Source: Camellia lanceoleosa
Lineage: Eukaryota > Streptophyta > Magnoliopsida > Ericales > Theaceae
Reading direction: 5' to 3'
Length of the DNA: 64,000 nucleotides
NCBI GenBank assembly: GCA_025200525.1
Contig: CM045758.1
Location: 65,222,598 to 65,286,597 of the forward strand
The notes below the pieces were generated by a model, which saw only the letters and a program-made list of their open reading frames with translations, ran no database searches and had not been told where the DNA came from. Position numbers and translations under genes: made by a program. Below, in pieces: positions 10,220 through 22,548 of this stretch (position 1 is its first letter; each line of letters starts with the position of its first letter).

Positions 10220-13200
10220 GTTTCTCTTTCCCTTCTTCCCCTTTGTAACTTTATGTTTCACTAGGTAGAGAGACTGTTTTTTACTGAAAGAAACATATGA
10301 TTGTGCTTTTTGTTGATTTTCTTAGCTTCTCATTGGATGCACTGGATATTCAAACATTTTTTTCTTTGAATTTGAGAAGTGGGTTTGAGAGAATTGAGAC
10401 TTTTGGGCCCTTTTTTTCACTGTGATTATTGTTATTACCACTCTGTTTTATTTCAGAAGTTTTTTTACTTCCCTTCTGTCGATCCATTCATAGTGTTTTA
10501 GGATTCTTACGGTTTAAACTTGTTTGAAGAGATTTGCGTACACACAATTACAATGTTTATGCTATCTAAAGTTTGCAAATTTATCTGTTTTTATGCATTT
10601 AGAGCATCTTCAACCCTTGACATTATTTTAAATCAATTTTGTTCAAGAATTTAGACAAAAAGCTTGATTTGGTATAGCTCGTTTTGTCAAATCTTTTTAA
10701 AAATACCTAAACTATCCCAAAAACCTCCCTTAACAAATTTAGGTGAAAAACCCCATCCCTATAATACTTCGTAGTTTAACAATTTCATCAAATTTAAGTG
10801 TAAAAAGGGGTTGTTAGAAATTTGGTGAAAGATTCGATTCATACCTAATTTGATGAATTATATGGTGAAAACTTGATTTGATTTAAGTTTGATGAAAGGA
10901 TTGGAGATGCTTACTCAACCTCCGAATTGAGCATTACCTTTTGTTGCCTTTTATTTTTCTATTTTTTGTATTGAAACTGGGAGGATTTTGGAGGGTCAAC
11001 AGTGTTTAGTGCATTGTTGTTTGTGCTTGAAAATCTGGTTGAATTTTGAGTGTTCTGTTTACTGTAGATAATGAAGGAAGACGATAACAACTGGCCAGAA
11101 CCAGACCGTGTGGGTAGGCAAGAGCTGGAGATTGTGATGGGGAATGAGCACATATCATTTACTACTTCGAAGATTGGGTCACTCATGGATGTCCAATCCA
11201 GTAAAGATCCAGAAGGCCTTCGCATCTTCTACTATCTTGTTCAGGTCATTCAAATGTTTCCGCAAACTCCTACTTATCATGCTTTCATTGTTACACAAAC
11301 ACACACACAACATGGACAAAGGAAGTCTCTATTTTGGTTCAAATGGTTTTGTGTTGGATGGTTTGTCTTATCATTTCTGCTTGACAATTAAGGATCTAAA
11401 TTACACATGATTTGTGGACAAGCCCTATTATAAATTTACAATGAGGTTTTAGTTTTAAAGAAAAAAGTAGAATTTTTTTTGATATATTAGTTCATTTTTA
11501 CATCTTTGTGGCTGATTCTGGAAATTATTCTCATGATTAAAAAGATATAGGGGAGGAATTCGGGAATTTAGAATCATCATCAGCAGGTTGGAAAGTATTG
11601 GTGAGATGACAAAATTTAAAGAATTTGTTGATGTGAAAGAAACAAAATGTTTCATGAAAAGGAAGCAGTTGTTTCCATCTAATAGTTGGTTAACTTTAAC
11701 CATACACAAAAAAAGTGATACATTCTTAAGTTGTTGAATCACACAAAACATACTAAGGCTACTTTAGTTACAAATTAATTTGCATATACTTTTGAGACCT
11801 TAATTTATCTTTATTAATTTTATGTTTGATTGCTTCAAATAGATGCAACTAAACTCTATCTTCTTAGTTTGGTTCCCTACATGATTGTTAAAATTAATTG
11901 TGCATACCAGGAGACACATTCAACATATTTTTAGGTGCTTGTGCTTGAAATTAAGGGGTCAGAATTTTCAATCAGGATGAAAATTCTTGATGTTCTAATT
12001 TTAAAGACCAATTGAAATTTGTTTGTTTGTTTGTTTGTTTTTTTTTTTTTAATTTTTTTTGTGCCTTTGCATCTGGTAGTTTTACCCAGAAGTTAGAAAT
12101 TCCTTCTCCCAAAATTCTAAGAAGTAATTAATTGTCTTTCCATGCCTTGTATAAATGCCTACTCATCTTTTTTCTTTTGAAATACTATATTATGTCTAAT
12201 TTTCAACATAAAGTATGATATCCAGGTAAGCTACTTGCCATGTAGGAAAATCATTAGGTGTGTGAAAACTGCTTCAAGATTGGTCTCGGTCTGGAGATTA
12301 GCAATATTAACTTATTGTGCTTGACAATTTGAACTATTTAATTGAAAGGACTTTCTGTTGAAACTCATAAAGAGGTTCACCATTTTTAAAATGAAAAAGT
12401 ATGCCCAATGATCACTAGTTCATAAGAGCATTGCTTGACAAAATTTTGATCAAGTTAGGGTGCCTGGTTGCACAAATCACTTTGGGGTTGGTATGCAACT
12501 TTATAAAATGATTCTATTGTAGTTATATTATACATGACAGTATGGCATATTGGCGGTGTTTGGCAACAATTTTTTTTGGGTTTTTTTTTCACTAGAAGAC
12601 AGTTTTTGCAAAACCAAAAAAAACAAATCCAAACAAAATATCACATCAAACCCCATAATCATTTCACTTTTTCTTTCACAAACATCACATCCAACCACAA
12701 AAAACCCAACTATCTTCCGAAACACCAAAAAAATTTTCTCCAATAATATCCTACAACTAAAAAAACTTACATAAAAACCCATTTCCCAAACACCCACATT
12801 GCTAGTACCGGTCTACCATCAGTTGATTACATATATAGCAAGAAACATCAAACTGTTGATTTGTTCATGGAATGTGAATCTTCAGTTAGGACTTTGTCTG
12901 CACATTGCAACATGAGTTCTCATAATTGGCCATTTGGAATGGGTATTGAACTTCAATATATTAATCTAAACTTGAGAGGATTATTATGTAGATGTTGGCC
13001 ACTTGAAATGGTGCATCTGGTGACAGGTTTCAAAGGATTGTTTATATAGTATGTTTTGATGCATTTGTTCTTTTCAGAGTTTATACATCTACACTTGCCT
13101 TCTATGGTTTGGTCTCATGCCTGGATAGTTCCGTTAATTTGATGTGCCTTTATGAGTTTTGCAATTTCATTTCTAGGCATTTGTTATGGTAATTACCCTG

Positions 13201-16200
13201 GAGACAAGATGTTTGTGTTGTTTGCAACAGTTTCCTCACGTTGAATTGCCTCTTGGCAAAAATATACACAATTTCCTAATTGATAAATTTGGCATCACAA
13301 AATAGTTAGTCGAATTACTCATAACTAGGGAAACATTTTGAATTAGAGGAAGGGTTAATTTTTGCATTATTTGTTGGTGGGACATAGATATGTCACTCTT
13401 GTGGCATGTCTCGTACTTTTCTGTTGGAGTAACACTAGCTATAATTGAAAAATAAAAACACTGTAGAAAATTATAACATATAGGGAATATATGTAATTTC
13501 CAAAAGTATCATGACCCCATCCTGCACCTAAAGGATAGTGAGGTGATTGGCTAGTAATCTTTCAATACCAAAGGCCTAACCTGACAAATCTCAAAATGGA
13601 CTAAGATATAATTTGGCTTTAAGCGAAAATTTCATTGTTAATTCATTAAGTCCGTTAGAGCAATGCATAAGTAGATATGAAATGAAATACATAGTCTTCA
13701 TTGCTTAACTTCTGAATAATTTACATCATGTACATAGATTACAAAAAGAACAAATATTTACACCCACAAAGCACAAAAAACCCATTAACTATTACACAAC
13801 ATGCCAAAACTCGTTCTTCAAAGTACAAAGTCTAAAACAGAGAAGTAAAGGAAAAGACTCTTCAAAACAGGTCCCTCAAATCCAAAACCTCTATTGTTGC
13901 TCTTCATTTTGATCACCTACATATATATATATATATGTATAAAAGGGTGAGCCAAAACACAATGTATAATATCAAAGTAAAGTGGTAAATGAATGAATTC
14001 CAAATTCATTTGCAAAATGTGACATCATATAGCATTTAAAATCATTCGAACATTTCATATGAACAACTCATAATCAAAAGCATGATAACATAGTACATCC
14101 ATTAAAACTTCTTAATAGAATAATCGGTCCGGGTACCAGTTAGACAACGCCACACCTTCAAGTGGCAAATGAGATATCATAAAAGCCATGGTCCATCATG
14201 CCGTCACCCAATGGCATAGGACTATCTAAGGATGCCATTAATAGATTCACAAAATATAGGACATTCATTCATTCAGAAACAAAATAAGATTTCACAAAGC
14301 ATAATATGTCATCGAGTTTTTAAAACTAGTTTTTAAACATAACTTTACAATGATATTACTTACAAGTGGCTCGTGCTCGGAGTTATCCTTTACAATCTCG
14401 ACACCTACATAACAAGAATATGAGTATTGATAAAGCAAAAGTAAAACAATTAGACTATTTTAACTTAGTTTTTTTCTTCTCTAACTAAGCATGATTTAAG
14501 TCGGTTTCTAACTATGTTTAATTATTGTTTTCAAAACATGCATAAGGGTGTCCGGTAGGTCAAAAGAATAAAAAAGAACTCGAAACGGACAAATGCCTTG
14601 TCTGGCCGCTTGTGCATCAAAATTAGGTCGCACGAGCGGAAGCTTAAGCAAAATGATGTCAAGGTTGGCTGCACCTGCGCCCACCCTGGTCGCATGTGCG
14701 GTGGTTGGTTGGTTGCTCGTGCAGTGGCCTAGGCCGCACAAGCGGTGGCTCAAGTAGAGGCGGATTGGGTTCTGTGTGCTCATGTGTCCAGTGGTGGCCG
14801 CTTGAGCGCCCGATTAGCAGAATTCAAGTTTAGTGTGTGTTTTTGGTGTTCTAACTCCGTTTTCTTCATCCTAATGCTCCAAAACATAATATTTAATATA
14901 CCAAAACATGAAAACATGATGCAAGGTTCATGAGAACTAATTTGAATGCTTGAATTCAAGGTTAAACTAATCAAAAACAAAATTCAATTCAAGAACTTCT
15001 CAATTTAGCTTATTTTCAAACATTTTCTTATTCTTCTCATTTCAATCCTTCAAAGTATGATATTTTGGCTTCAAAACTCAAATAAAAGATGTGGGTTTGG
15101 TAAATAAACACTCATATGCAATGAATTCAAGGTAAGAACAAATTAAAACATGATTTTCTTGCAAATTCTTCAATCCTATTTCTCTTTTCCAAAACTTTCA
15201 TTTGAATTCCTTCAAAACCTATCTTAAATGATTTTCTAGCTAGATTATAATAACAATAGATGAAAAGGGGTTGAATTCCTTACCTTCTAGTAAATTTTCC
15301 TTGATTTTCCAAGCCTAGAATTGATTGTTCTTTGATTTCTCCTCTTTTCTTCTTTTCTTATCCTTCTTTGCTCTTGTTTTTTTTCTTCTCTAGCTTTCTC
15401 TCTATTCTTCTCCATATTTCTTTCTTTTGTTGTAGGAATTAATTAGCTTAAGTAATTAATTGCTCTATTAGCTTAATTAATCAAGTTTAACTCTAATTAA
15501 TCATGCTTAGTCACTAATCTCCATTAGCCTAATTAATCTTGCTTAGGCTTAAGATAATCCTACTTAACTTTTGCTAATCTTGCTGAATTTTTAATTAAAT
15601 ACTCATTAGACTAAAATCATTAAGCTCACAGTTTTATAGATCATCTAAGTGCTCAATCTTCATGTTTAAAAGGAATCCCCTAACTCTTCAACAGTTACCA
15701 AATTTTCTATATTAAAGTTCCTTGTTCAAGTTCTTCTAAACGTGCTCAAATAAATAAATAAATTTCTTCTAAGCTACCTAGGTTTTCTATTCATACTCAA
15801 CAAAGTCTAAATTCTTCTCTAGCTGGCATATCACATGTACAATACAAGATAACATAATCAAATTCTCAATATGAATGAATGTATGAATGCAATGCTTGAC
15901 TCAATTGTCACAAAAAGAGTCACACAATTTTTTGTAAGTCTGTATCCTTTTACTACAACATGTTCATTGGTATGGCTTTTCAAGAAATTAATTGTTGTTG
16001 TCGTGGAAAATGGTGCCTTTTTTTCTATGTAGGAAACTTTCAATTTTTATTTATTTATTTGTAAGTGAGCTTTTATCCTACTATAAATAAACAGTGTGTA
16101 TGTCTTGTCATCCGGCTATATTCGGCCTAGGTGAAGTTATGCTTTTGCCCTTCTCTTTTGAACAAATACTCTCTGTGTACATCCTTCTTTTTCGTTTCAT

Positions 16201-19200
16201 TCTCATTCGTTTTCTGAAAGATTGAAAGGTCTATTTTTTCTCTCGTCTCCTCCTTCCTCTCCTCTCTCATCTCTTCCTTCTCGGTTAATCTCCTCCATCC
16301 CCTCCCCCGACAGACCTAAGCCACGCCGCCCGCCCATGTCTTCCCTCTCACTGATGCAATTGCCATCCCTTTAGCCTGACTGAGGCATCACCCCTCTTTT
16401 CCCCTTACTGCCACAGCTTATATCTCCCTCATTTGCAACTGCAACAGTGACAGTTCGCACCTATCTGCTACTGCAAGAAGCAAGAACCTGATTGATCTTG
16501 CTGAGCTTAAAAGCAGTTATATGTGGGTTGCTTTTTATATGAAAAATCTCACCCAAATCCGAGACTAGGGTTTTAATCTTCATTCACTACCTTGTAATAT
16601 TTATTTATTTATTTCTTATGGCTAATTATTGATTTCTCCCATAATTTTTTTCGATAGTATCTATTAGATTGTTGATGTGCCATTGAACTCCCTGTTTTTG
16701 TTGAATCGAATCATTCAGCCATTCTTTCTCTACTGCCTGCTAAATGTTAGATAAAATGTTTCAATGAGAAATAAAATTGTCTACTATCCGGGGCAACAAA
16801 CGTATCAGACTTATTATTCTCATGTTTCTGATCTGCTTCCAGTGAGTAGATTGCAATGCAAGTAGATTAAGTGGGTCAGAAAAAAATCATTCGATGGTCA
16901 TTGGCCCATGTGTTGTGCAGTCTGTTTAGTGTTTTGTGAGCCTTCCCCACCATGCCAATTCTTTGTGTTATTCTGCTAGCTAAGAGTTCTTTCAAATTGC
17001 AATGTTTATAAATGACCGCAAATACATAATTAGAACATTATGCTGTTTCCAGCCATCTTTGGTTCACAAGTCATTGTTTTTACTAATTAGCAATAAGACC
17101 CTTAATACTAAGACTGAAGTTCTTTGCAGTTGCTAGAACTGTTCATTTCCATTCAACAAATTATAGCTAGGCCATCACAATCAATTGTTCATTCCATCCT
17201 CTTTTTGGTTTTGTTACCGAAACTCTCAAGGCCGGACAAATATTATACCTTTCTATGATCCATATGGTGGCCCCACACCTCTGCTACCTTCTGATAAATT
17301 TATTCAGCTTGCTGAATATTGTATTGTTGCTTCTCCGCCCCTTAAAGAAACGTTTTTTTTTTTTTTGGAGGGTTAAATTACTTTTATTACACAAAACAGC
17401 GAACAAACAAACAAACTGATAATACCCTAGATCAAACAAAGAAAACTAAAGGCTCAATGACCCATACCAAAACAAAAACAAAAACAAAAACTGAATATAA
17501 ATCACCTACTACAAACACTAGAGACTTAAAAATCTTAGTAGAAATTCCCCATAGGCTACAAAGATGCCTATTCATTCGTGTATCTTTAATATTCCAAGAG
17601 CACATCCTACTTCTAATATTGGTAACAATTTTACCCAGAACAAGATCAGGCTCTGAATAATTGTGAGAAAAAATTATGGAGTTCTTTTCAATCCAAATAT
17701 GATATATGGAGGCGGCAAATGATAGCTTGTAGATTGAATGAGAAAAAGATAGCCCATTTCTATGATGAACAACCCAAGAAAACTCGTCATCTATCTTCAG
17801 GGGGTTCCTCATAAGCTGATTCTTTACCAACGTGTGCTTCCAAACAGTGTTATTAAAGGTGCACTAGGCCCAAGTCCCATCTAGGCTCAAGGTTTGTGCA
17901 TTGCAATGTTCCAGGCCAGGCGACTTCGATAAGTGGCGCTTAAGTCGCACGACTTGGCCAAGGCGCAGTAAAGCCCAAGGCTTGTGCCTTGAGGTTTTTT
18001 TTTTATTTTTTTTTGTTACTTTGGTTGTTTTTGTTTGAAATATGATCATTGATTTAATATGATGCAGCTACAAAAGATCCCTACTCTTAATTACACATGC
18101 AATACATTGTGCATTCAGCCCCAAATCAACAATAGAAGAAATATTAGCCCTAATTCCTAATCTCCGAAGAGCACTTTGTTGCTGCCTGCCTTCGTTATCC
18201 AGTCCAACAGTTTCAAAAATTCTTCTTCACGTTGTTGGCTTCTTCTTTTTCTCTTCTTATGTTTCTCTCTTTCTCTTCTCTTCTCTTTTTCTTCTCTACA
18301 TTGTTGTCTTCTCTACTTCTCCTCTACGTTGCTATCTTCTTCTTCACATGGCTATGATGTCGCTGCCTTCTTTTGTTCTCTTCACGTTGCTGCCTTCTTC
18401 TTCTTTCATCTTCTTATGCTTATTCTACGGCCTCCTTTGCTTTCTTATCCTTCTTTGAACTGATTTGTTTTTTTTCCCCCTCTTCTTATTCTTCTTCTCC
18501 CCTCTCTTCTTATTCATGTTTTATGTTAAACTTTGAAATATTGTTCATTTGTCTATGTTAAAATAGCAGTGCTTGTTGGTATTTATATTTTTAAATGTTT
18601 AATAGTTCATTTTGCTTATGTTGAACTCTAAATTAATTGCTTATATTAAATTATTTATACTTTTTTATGTACAAGGTGCACATCACTTCAGTGAAGCCTG
18701 CGCCTAGGCCCCAAGAGACCTCGGCGCCTTGGTGCGCCTATCGTCTTTAATAACACTGCTTCCAAATTTGCTGTGAAAAGACAACCTCAAAAAATAAATG
18801 ATGGTGACTCTCCTCATCTCTTTCACATAATACACCCCATCTTCTGATTTGATCCTTTGTAGATAACCTCCCTAGAACACTTAACCACTGTATGAAGGCC
18901 CATTTTGGAACATTATGCCCAAACCGAACAAATTTAAACCATGGCTCCTTTAGTTTGGTAGACCTGAACATAGGAGAACCTGCAGCAACCTGATACCAAG
19001 AATCTTTCAAAATTTGCGAGAAATTATCGTTAAGCATCCAAAAATCAAAAAATTTGGAAGGCTTCCTCCTGAAAATCTGCTTCTGAATAGTCACAATGGT
19101 TGGACAATGGTCTGAAACCCCAGGACCATGAGCAACTGCCTCAGATTCAGGAAAGTCATCCATCCACCAAGTGTTCAGAAGGGTCTATCGATTTTATTTG

Positions 19201-21771
19201 TAATATCTCCTAACCCCCCCTCTTTTATTAGACCAAGTAAACCAGAAACCCTTTGATGGTAAATCATCCGTATTAACACCAGCTAAGCAATTATTAAACT
19301 CAACAGTTGCTGCAGCATGAAAACCCAACCCATCCAGCCTGTCATTCATTCTTCTAACAACATTGTAATCTCCTGGCTGAATCCAAGCAGAGTTCCCAAT
19401 AACAGTACGAACATTTCTCATGTCCTTCCAACAAATTCTACCTACTCAAAGCTGTATTGAAACCATAAACAATGGAGACATAAAACTGCCCATTAGCTTC
19501 CAAATGTTCCACACAGAACTGTAACCATCTGATCAGAAGCAGCAACCTTATTAATCTTTAACATGGCATTCTAAGTTTAAAATAAAAAATAAAAAACTAG
19601 CAACCTTAATTGATCCAAAATCATGCAGAAAAGACAACTGGACAGGTAAACAATGCTTTAAAGTACAAGCTACATTAGTTAAAACAAAAGTGCATGCCAC
19701 ATTTTCCTTTCTCACCTTAGTTTCAATAATACCACATAGAGCCAAGTTATTATCTACATTCAAGTTTTAATCTCCTACTGCTTCACAGGGTCATTTAGGC
19801 ACCTGGCATTCCAGGCACCAATCTTAATTTGCATTTGAGAGTAATTTGCCTCCACCCCCTCCCTTACCAAGGGGTCCCCCTCTTTTACCAAGGGGCTTAG
19901 TACATCTCCCCTTATTCTTAGCCTTCTTTTGCAATTTTTTATCAGCAATCATCTGAACTACAGGAACAGAAGTCTCACCAAAGCAATCATCCTGACTAAT
20001 ACCATTTTCCAGCGTGACCTTAGGAAAAACAATCACCATCTTACTGAGTTGGATGCTTAGTGGTTGGTACTGGAGGATCTGGAAGATAATGACCCTGTTT
20101 GGTAGAGCTTTTTTTAAGTTAAAAGCTGATAATCAAAAAGTAAAAGCTAAAAACACCCCTACTCCAGTTTTTAAATAATCATCTTTTTTCAGTTTATTTA
20201 AGCTATTTCTGCCTAATAAACTATAAGCAGAAGCTGCACCAAATAGTCTGGCACAGACTTCCAAATCAAAATAAGCTATAATCACCCCTAAAAGCTGTAA
20301 CAAACAGTCCCAATACATGATTGTGACTGAATTTCTACTTGACTGGAGCTCTCTGTTTTTTATTCCTCTTTTCTTCTTCTTTTTCTTTCCTTTTTTATTT
20401 ATTTATTTATTTTTCACAGTTGTCTTCTTCTCAGTTAACTTGGTCTTCATCATAGTCTTAGATGTAATAACTTCTCCACAAAGTCAAACTATTGTGTTGT
20501 TGACCTGTTTGATAGTATGTATTCCCATGTTGTCTGGACTGGTTTTGGTTAATGAAGTTCTCATTTTTTGGGACTAAAAATAATGACTGATTTATTGTTT
20601 TGCAAATGAATTATAATTAGTTGATATGTTTTCAATAAAATATGAAATTAAATGGTTGGTGGGTTGGCAGAATTCATTGAGTTGTATATTCCTTACACTA
20701 CCATTATAATATTTAGGATATGATTTATTGATAGAAAAGTACTTGAAGCATGTTTATGAATCAGTTAGGCCTAAGCCCACCAGTTTCTTTGTTTACATGT
20801 CTGTTACTATATTAAGAACAAATCTTTCTACGAAGTGGTGGACTCCCATCCTTGTCATTGTAAGGATGTGAACATTGATAGTATCATTTATTGCTCTTGT
20901 AATTGTGTGTTTGGTTTTTATAAGAAAGCATTGTAGTTACTTCAGTAAATTTTCACAATTATAAAAAGCTAGCTCCAGTTGCTATTATACTAGTAGGAAA
21001 AGTGACGGTAGTTGTGCCGTAATTCCTTTCCTTGTTTGTGTGTTTTGATAATTCAGTTTTTCATGAGCCAGCCTTTAAAATGTCATAATTGGTGTTTGGT
21101 TTTGTCACTTGCATATTTGGGCATATGTGTTTATGCTTGTTGCATTGAATGGCAGAGATTTGCTGGAGTCTTACTTTTTGCCTTGCCCCTTCAAGACTTG
21201 TGTCACTGGCCTTGTTGCCTATTGCTACCAGTTGGCTCCTTAACGTGTTTCTTTTGCAAATGGATGTTTTAACTACAGTAGTACATAGCTGATCAAAACC
21301 CACACACAACTTTTTGTCTTTGGTCTCTAAAGATAGAAGTCTACTTCTCTAGTCAATTAATGTGTACATTTCATGAGTGGCATCTTGCTATACTTAAATG
21401 TAACACAATGAAAAAGATTATGTTGTATATGCATATACCCCCGTGTATTTGGTATGCATTATTTTTCAGGCACTGGCCATGATTGGGTTAATAAACGCAT
21501 CATATATGATAAATGTGCAAATGAAATAATATCATTTCCTTTTTTAAACTGCTTGAACTGAGCAGTTAAATGTTGGTGTTGAGCACTACACAACCATACC
21601 CTTTATTGTTTTACCCATGACAACAGTTTTTTTTTTTTTTTTTTTTTGTATTGTTCCTAGTTGTCTACACCGTTTCTCATAAAGGTGCGACTTTCTTTTT
21701 TGTGGTTGCAGGATTTGAAGTGTTTTGTGTTCTCTCTTATCTCACTCCACTTCAAGATCAAACCAATATAA
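9995..21771 (+). CDS. MAGO: MAGO NASHI homologue, exon junction complex core protein (3 exons, 153 aa)
   Basis: Coding exons are 9995-10219, 11068-11244 and 21712-21771; 225+177+60 nt give 153 codons plus the stop. The protein forms a heterodimer with Y14 (RBM8A) in the exon junction complex, which is laid down on spliced mRNA in the nucleus and acts in mRNA localisation, translation and surveillance. The family signatures [59 protein letters not shown] and the C-terminal [13 protein letters not shown] are all present, and the length matches plant Mago (about 150 aa). The ATG at 9995 is preferred over the in-frame ATG at 9953, because the conserved protein starts just after it and the upstream codons are read from telobox repeats. 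Both introns are GT-AG and phase 0. Intron 2 is unusually long (10,467 bp) and packed with transposons. No frameshift or stop is seen, so the gene looks functional. Confidence 0.95.
10220..11067. other. MAGO intron 1 (848 bp)
   Basis: GT at 10220 and AG at 11066-11067 (TTTACTGTAG). It contains the MITE at 10601-10914; the rest is ordinary T-rich intron sequence. Confidence 0.9.
10601..10914. mobile_element. MITE (GAGCATCTTCAACCC termini) in MAGO intron 1
   Basis: The left end AGAGCATCTTCAACCCTT and the right end AAAGGATTGGAGATGCTT are inverted repeats of the GAGCATCTCCAA(C/T) type common in plant MITEs. It is about 314 bp, AT-rich and noncoding, and lies between normal splice sites. Confidence 0.6.
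11068..11244 (+). CDS. MAGO: MAGO exon 2 (codons 76-134)
   Basis: Starts [16 protein letters not shown] after the acceptor CTGTAG and ends RIFYYLVQ before the donor CAG|GTCATT. If intron 2 were retained, the frame would run on for 49 unrelated residues to a stop near 11391 and lose the conserved C-terminal helix. Confidence 0.95.
12553..12797. mobile_element. MITE with GGTGTTTGG TIRs in MAGO intron 2
   Basis: The left end GCGGTGTTTGGCAACAA and the right end CATTTCCCAAACACCCAC are inverted repeats, flanked on both sides by ATTG (12549-12552 and 12798-12801). It is 245 bp and A-rich. The ends resemble the elements at 1569-1792 and 7451-7594. Confidence 0.65.
13507..15840. mobile_element. Diverged LTR (solo-like), relative of the 32285-34687 LTR
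   Basis: It starts TATCATGACCCCATCCTGC and shares with 32285 onward an ordered series of motifs: a GGCTAGTAAT / GGCCAGTAAT segment, then ATACCAAAGGCCT, a palindrome-rich central part (here CGCACGAGCGG / CCGCACAAGCGG), a splice-like CTTACCTTCTAG / CTTACCTAGAG stretch, and an ATTAATT-rich tail. No internal retrotransposon domain is attached. The right edge is approximate and no target duplication was found. Confidence 0.45.
17213..17345 (+). other. Exon-like segment of unknown origin in MAGO intron 2
   Basis: One frame encodes [20 protein letters not shown]...[19 protein letters not shown] with codon use that looks protein-like, ending at the LINE poly-T tract. I do not recognise the family. 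It could be a captured exon, debris of a processed pseudogene, or chance. Confidence 0.25.
17349..20045 (-). pseudogene. Decayed L1-type LINE, internally deleted
   Basis: Read on the minus strand, pieces of a plant L1-like ORF2 are visible in order. An endonuclease start contains CGIIETKVR (near 19730), the middle contains [10 protein letters not shown] and WFTWSNKR (19421-19194), and the end contains [10 protein letters not shown] (about 19120). The sequence then jumps directly to the zinc-finger reverse-transcriptase-associated region with [20 protein letters not shown] (about 18950) and IYHIWIEKN (about 17700). The reverse transcriptase domain between them is missing. An ORF1-like C-terminus lies at 20039-19824. 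A poly-T tract at 17349-17363 is the poly(A) tail in reverse. Frameshifts and stops make it inactive. It is interrupted by a hAT element at 17845-18758. Confidence 0.75.
17845..18758. mobile_element. Nonautonomous hAT element (914 bp) inside the LINE
   Basis: The termini CAGTGTTATTAAAG and CTTTAATAACACTG are perfect 14-bp inverted repeats, flanked by a perfect 8-bp duplication CTTCCAAA (17837-17844 and 18759-18766). Removing the element restores the zinc-finger region of the LINE. Subterminal GGCGC/GCGCC-rich motifs occur at both ends. The central TC-rich reading frames (18176-18561) are low complexity and not credible genes. Confidence 0.9.
20094..20312. mobile_element. MITE (CTGTTTGGTAGAGC termini) in MAGO intron 2
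   Basis: The left end CCCTGTTTGGTAGAGCTTTT pairs imperfectly with the right end AAAAGCTGTAACAAACAGTC. The inside contains inverted AAAGCT and CACCCCTA motifs. No clear target duplication could be read. Confidence 0.5.
21712..21771 (+). CDS. MAGO: MAGO exon 3 (codons 135-153 plus stop)
   Basis: Encodes [19 protein letters not shown] then TAA, the nearly invariant Mago C-terminus, immediately after the acceptor TTGCAG. It lies 10.5 kb from exon 2. The 3' UTR follows; its end is not determined. Confidence 0.95.
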   Translation, partial: DLKCFVFSLISLHFKIKPI

Positions 21772-22284
21772 GGGAGAGAAAGCTGATTCAATCCGAGTGC
21801 AAAGTTTCTTCCAAGTATGGATAGGATTTTATCCTGTTTACCAGTACATGGTATTTTCTTTGGTTTTATGGATTTGCTTGTTCTTGTGTATGTTTGAATA
21901 GAGTTACTTTTGGGCATGATGATGAGCCTACTTCATGTACAATATTCTCAGTTTTTGATTGATCAAACTTAATATCATATTAGCTAGACTGTTCTACTTT
22001 TTCTTGTTTTGTCGTTTTACTCTTTCATGTGTTTTCTACATCTTGTTTATTTGTTTGGATAAAGAATGTGTTGTGGGAGTTCCCTGTCCCTTTCTCAACA
22101 TGCTGCATTTGTTGTGATTGGGTGAAAACCTCGGAGGGAAAACCATGGATGGCACCTAGAGGTGGCAACCGTTTGGGTTTGGTATTTAAAATAATTACGT
22201 TCAAACTTATTTATTTAATAAATGAGTTTAAGTGAGTTGGGTTGAATTGAATACCGATTGAACAAATAAATCTAATTAATTAAC

Positions 22285-22455
22285 AGCAATGCTAGGTATC
22301 ATGAAAAGTCTGTCATAAAAATGGTCATGAAAAATTTGTGACATTTGGATTACATTTACAATAAAACACCACACACTACTCAAGGTAATCTAAAGGTCAC
22401 AAATTTTTCATGATTATTTTCATGACAAAATTTTCATGATCTCTAACATTTCTCA
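22285..22455. mobile_element. Foldback MITE with about 55-bp TIRs
   Basis: The left arm (GCAATGCTAGGTATCATGAA ... AAAAATTTGTGAC) and the right arm (GTCACAAATTTTTCATGATT ... ATGATCTCTAACATT) are inverted over about 55 bp around a short ACACCACACACT loop. It is noncoding. Confidence 0.65.
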
Positions 22456-22548
22456 TTAATTATTTACCTGATTGATTTTTTTGTCTCTAGATTTGAGATA
22501 ATAGATCAAGGTGGTGGAATTGTGGAGTTGGTGTTACTCGTTTAAATT

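Larger units (their letters stand above)
11245..21711. other. MAGO intron 2, 10.5 kb, transposon-rich
   Basis: GT at 11245 and AG at 21710-21711 (GTGGTTGCAG). It holds a MITE (12553-12797), a diverged LTR (about 13507-15840), coding-like debris (17213-17345), a LINE fragment (17349-20045) with a nested hAT element (17845-18758), and another MITE (about 20094-20312). The stretches 11400-12550, 12800-13500, 15850-17200 and 20580-21700 show no gene. Confidence 0.9.

Noticed and set aside
14508..14783. 91-codon minus-strand frame in MAGO intron 2
   Set aside because: Lies in the palindrome-rich part of the diverged LTR; no protein similarity recognised.
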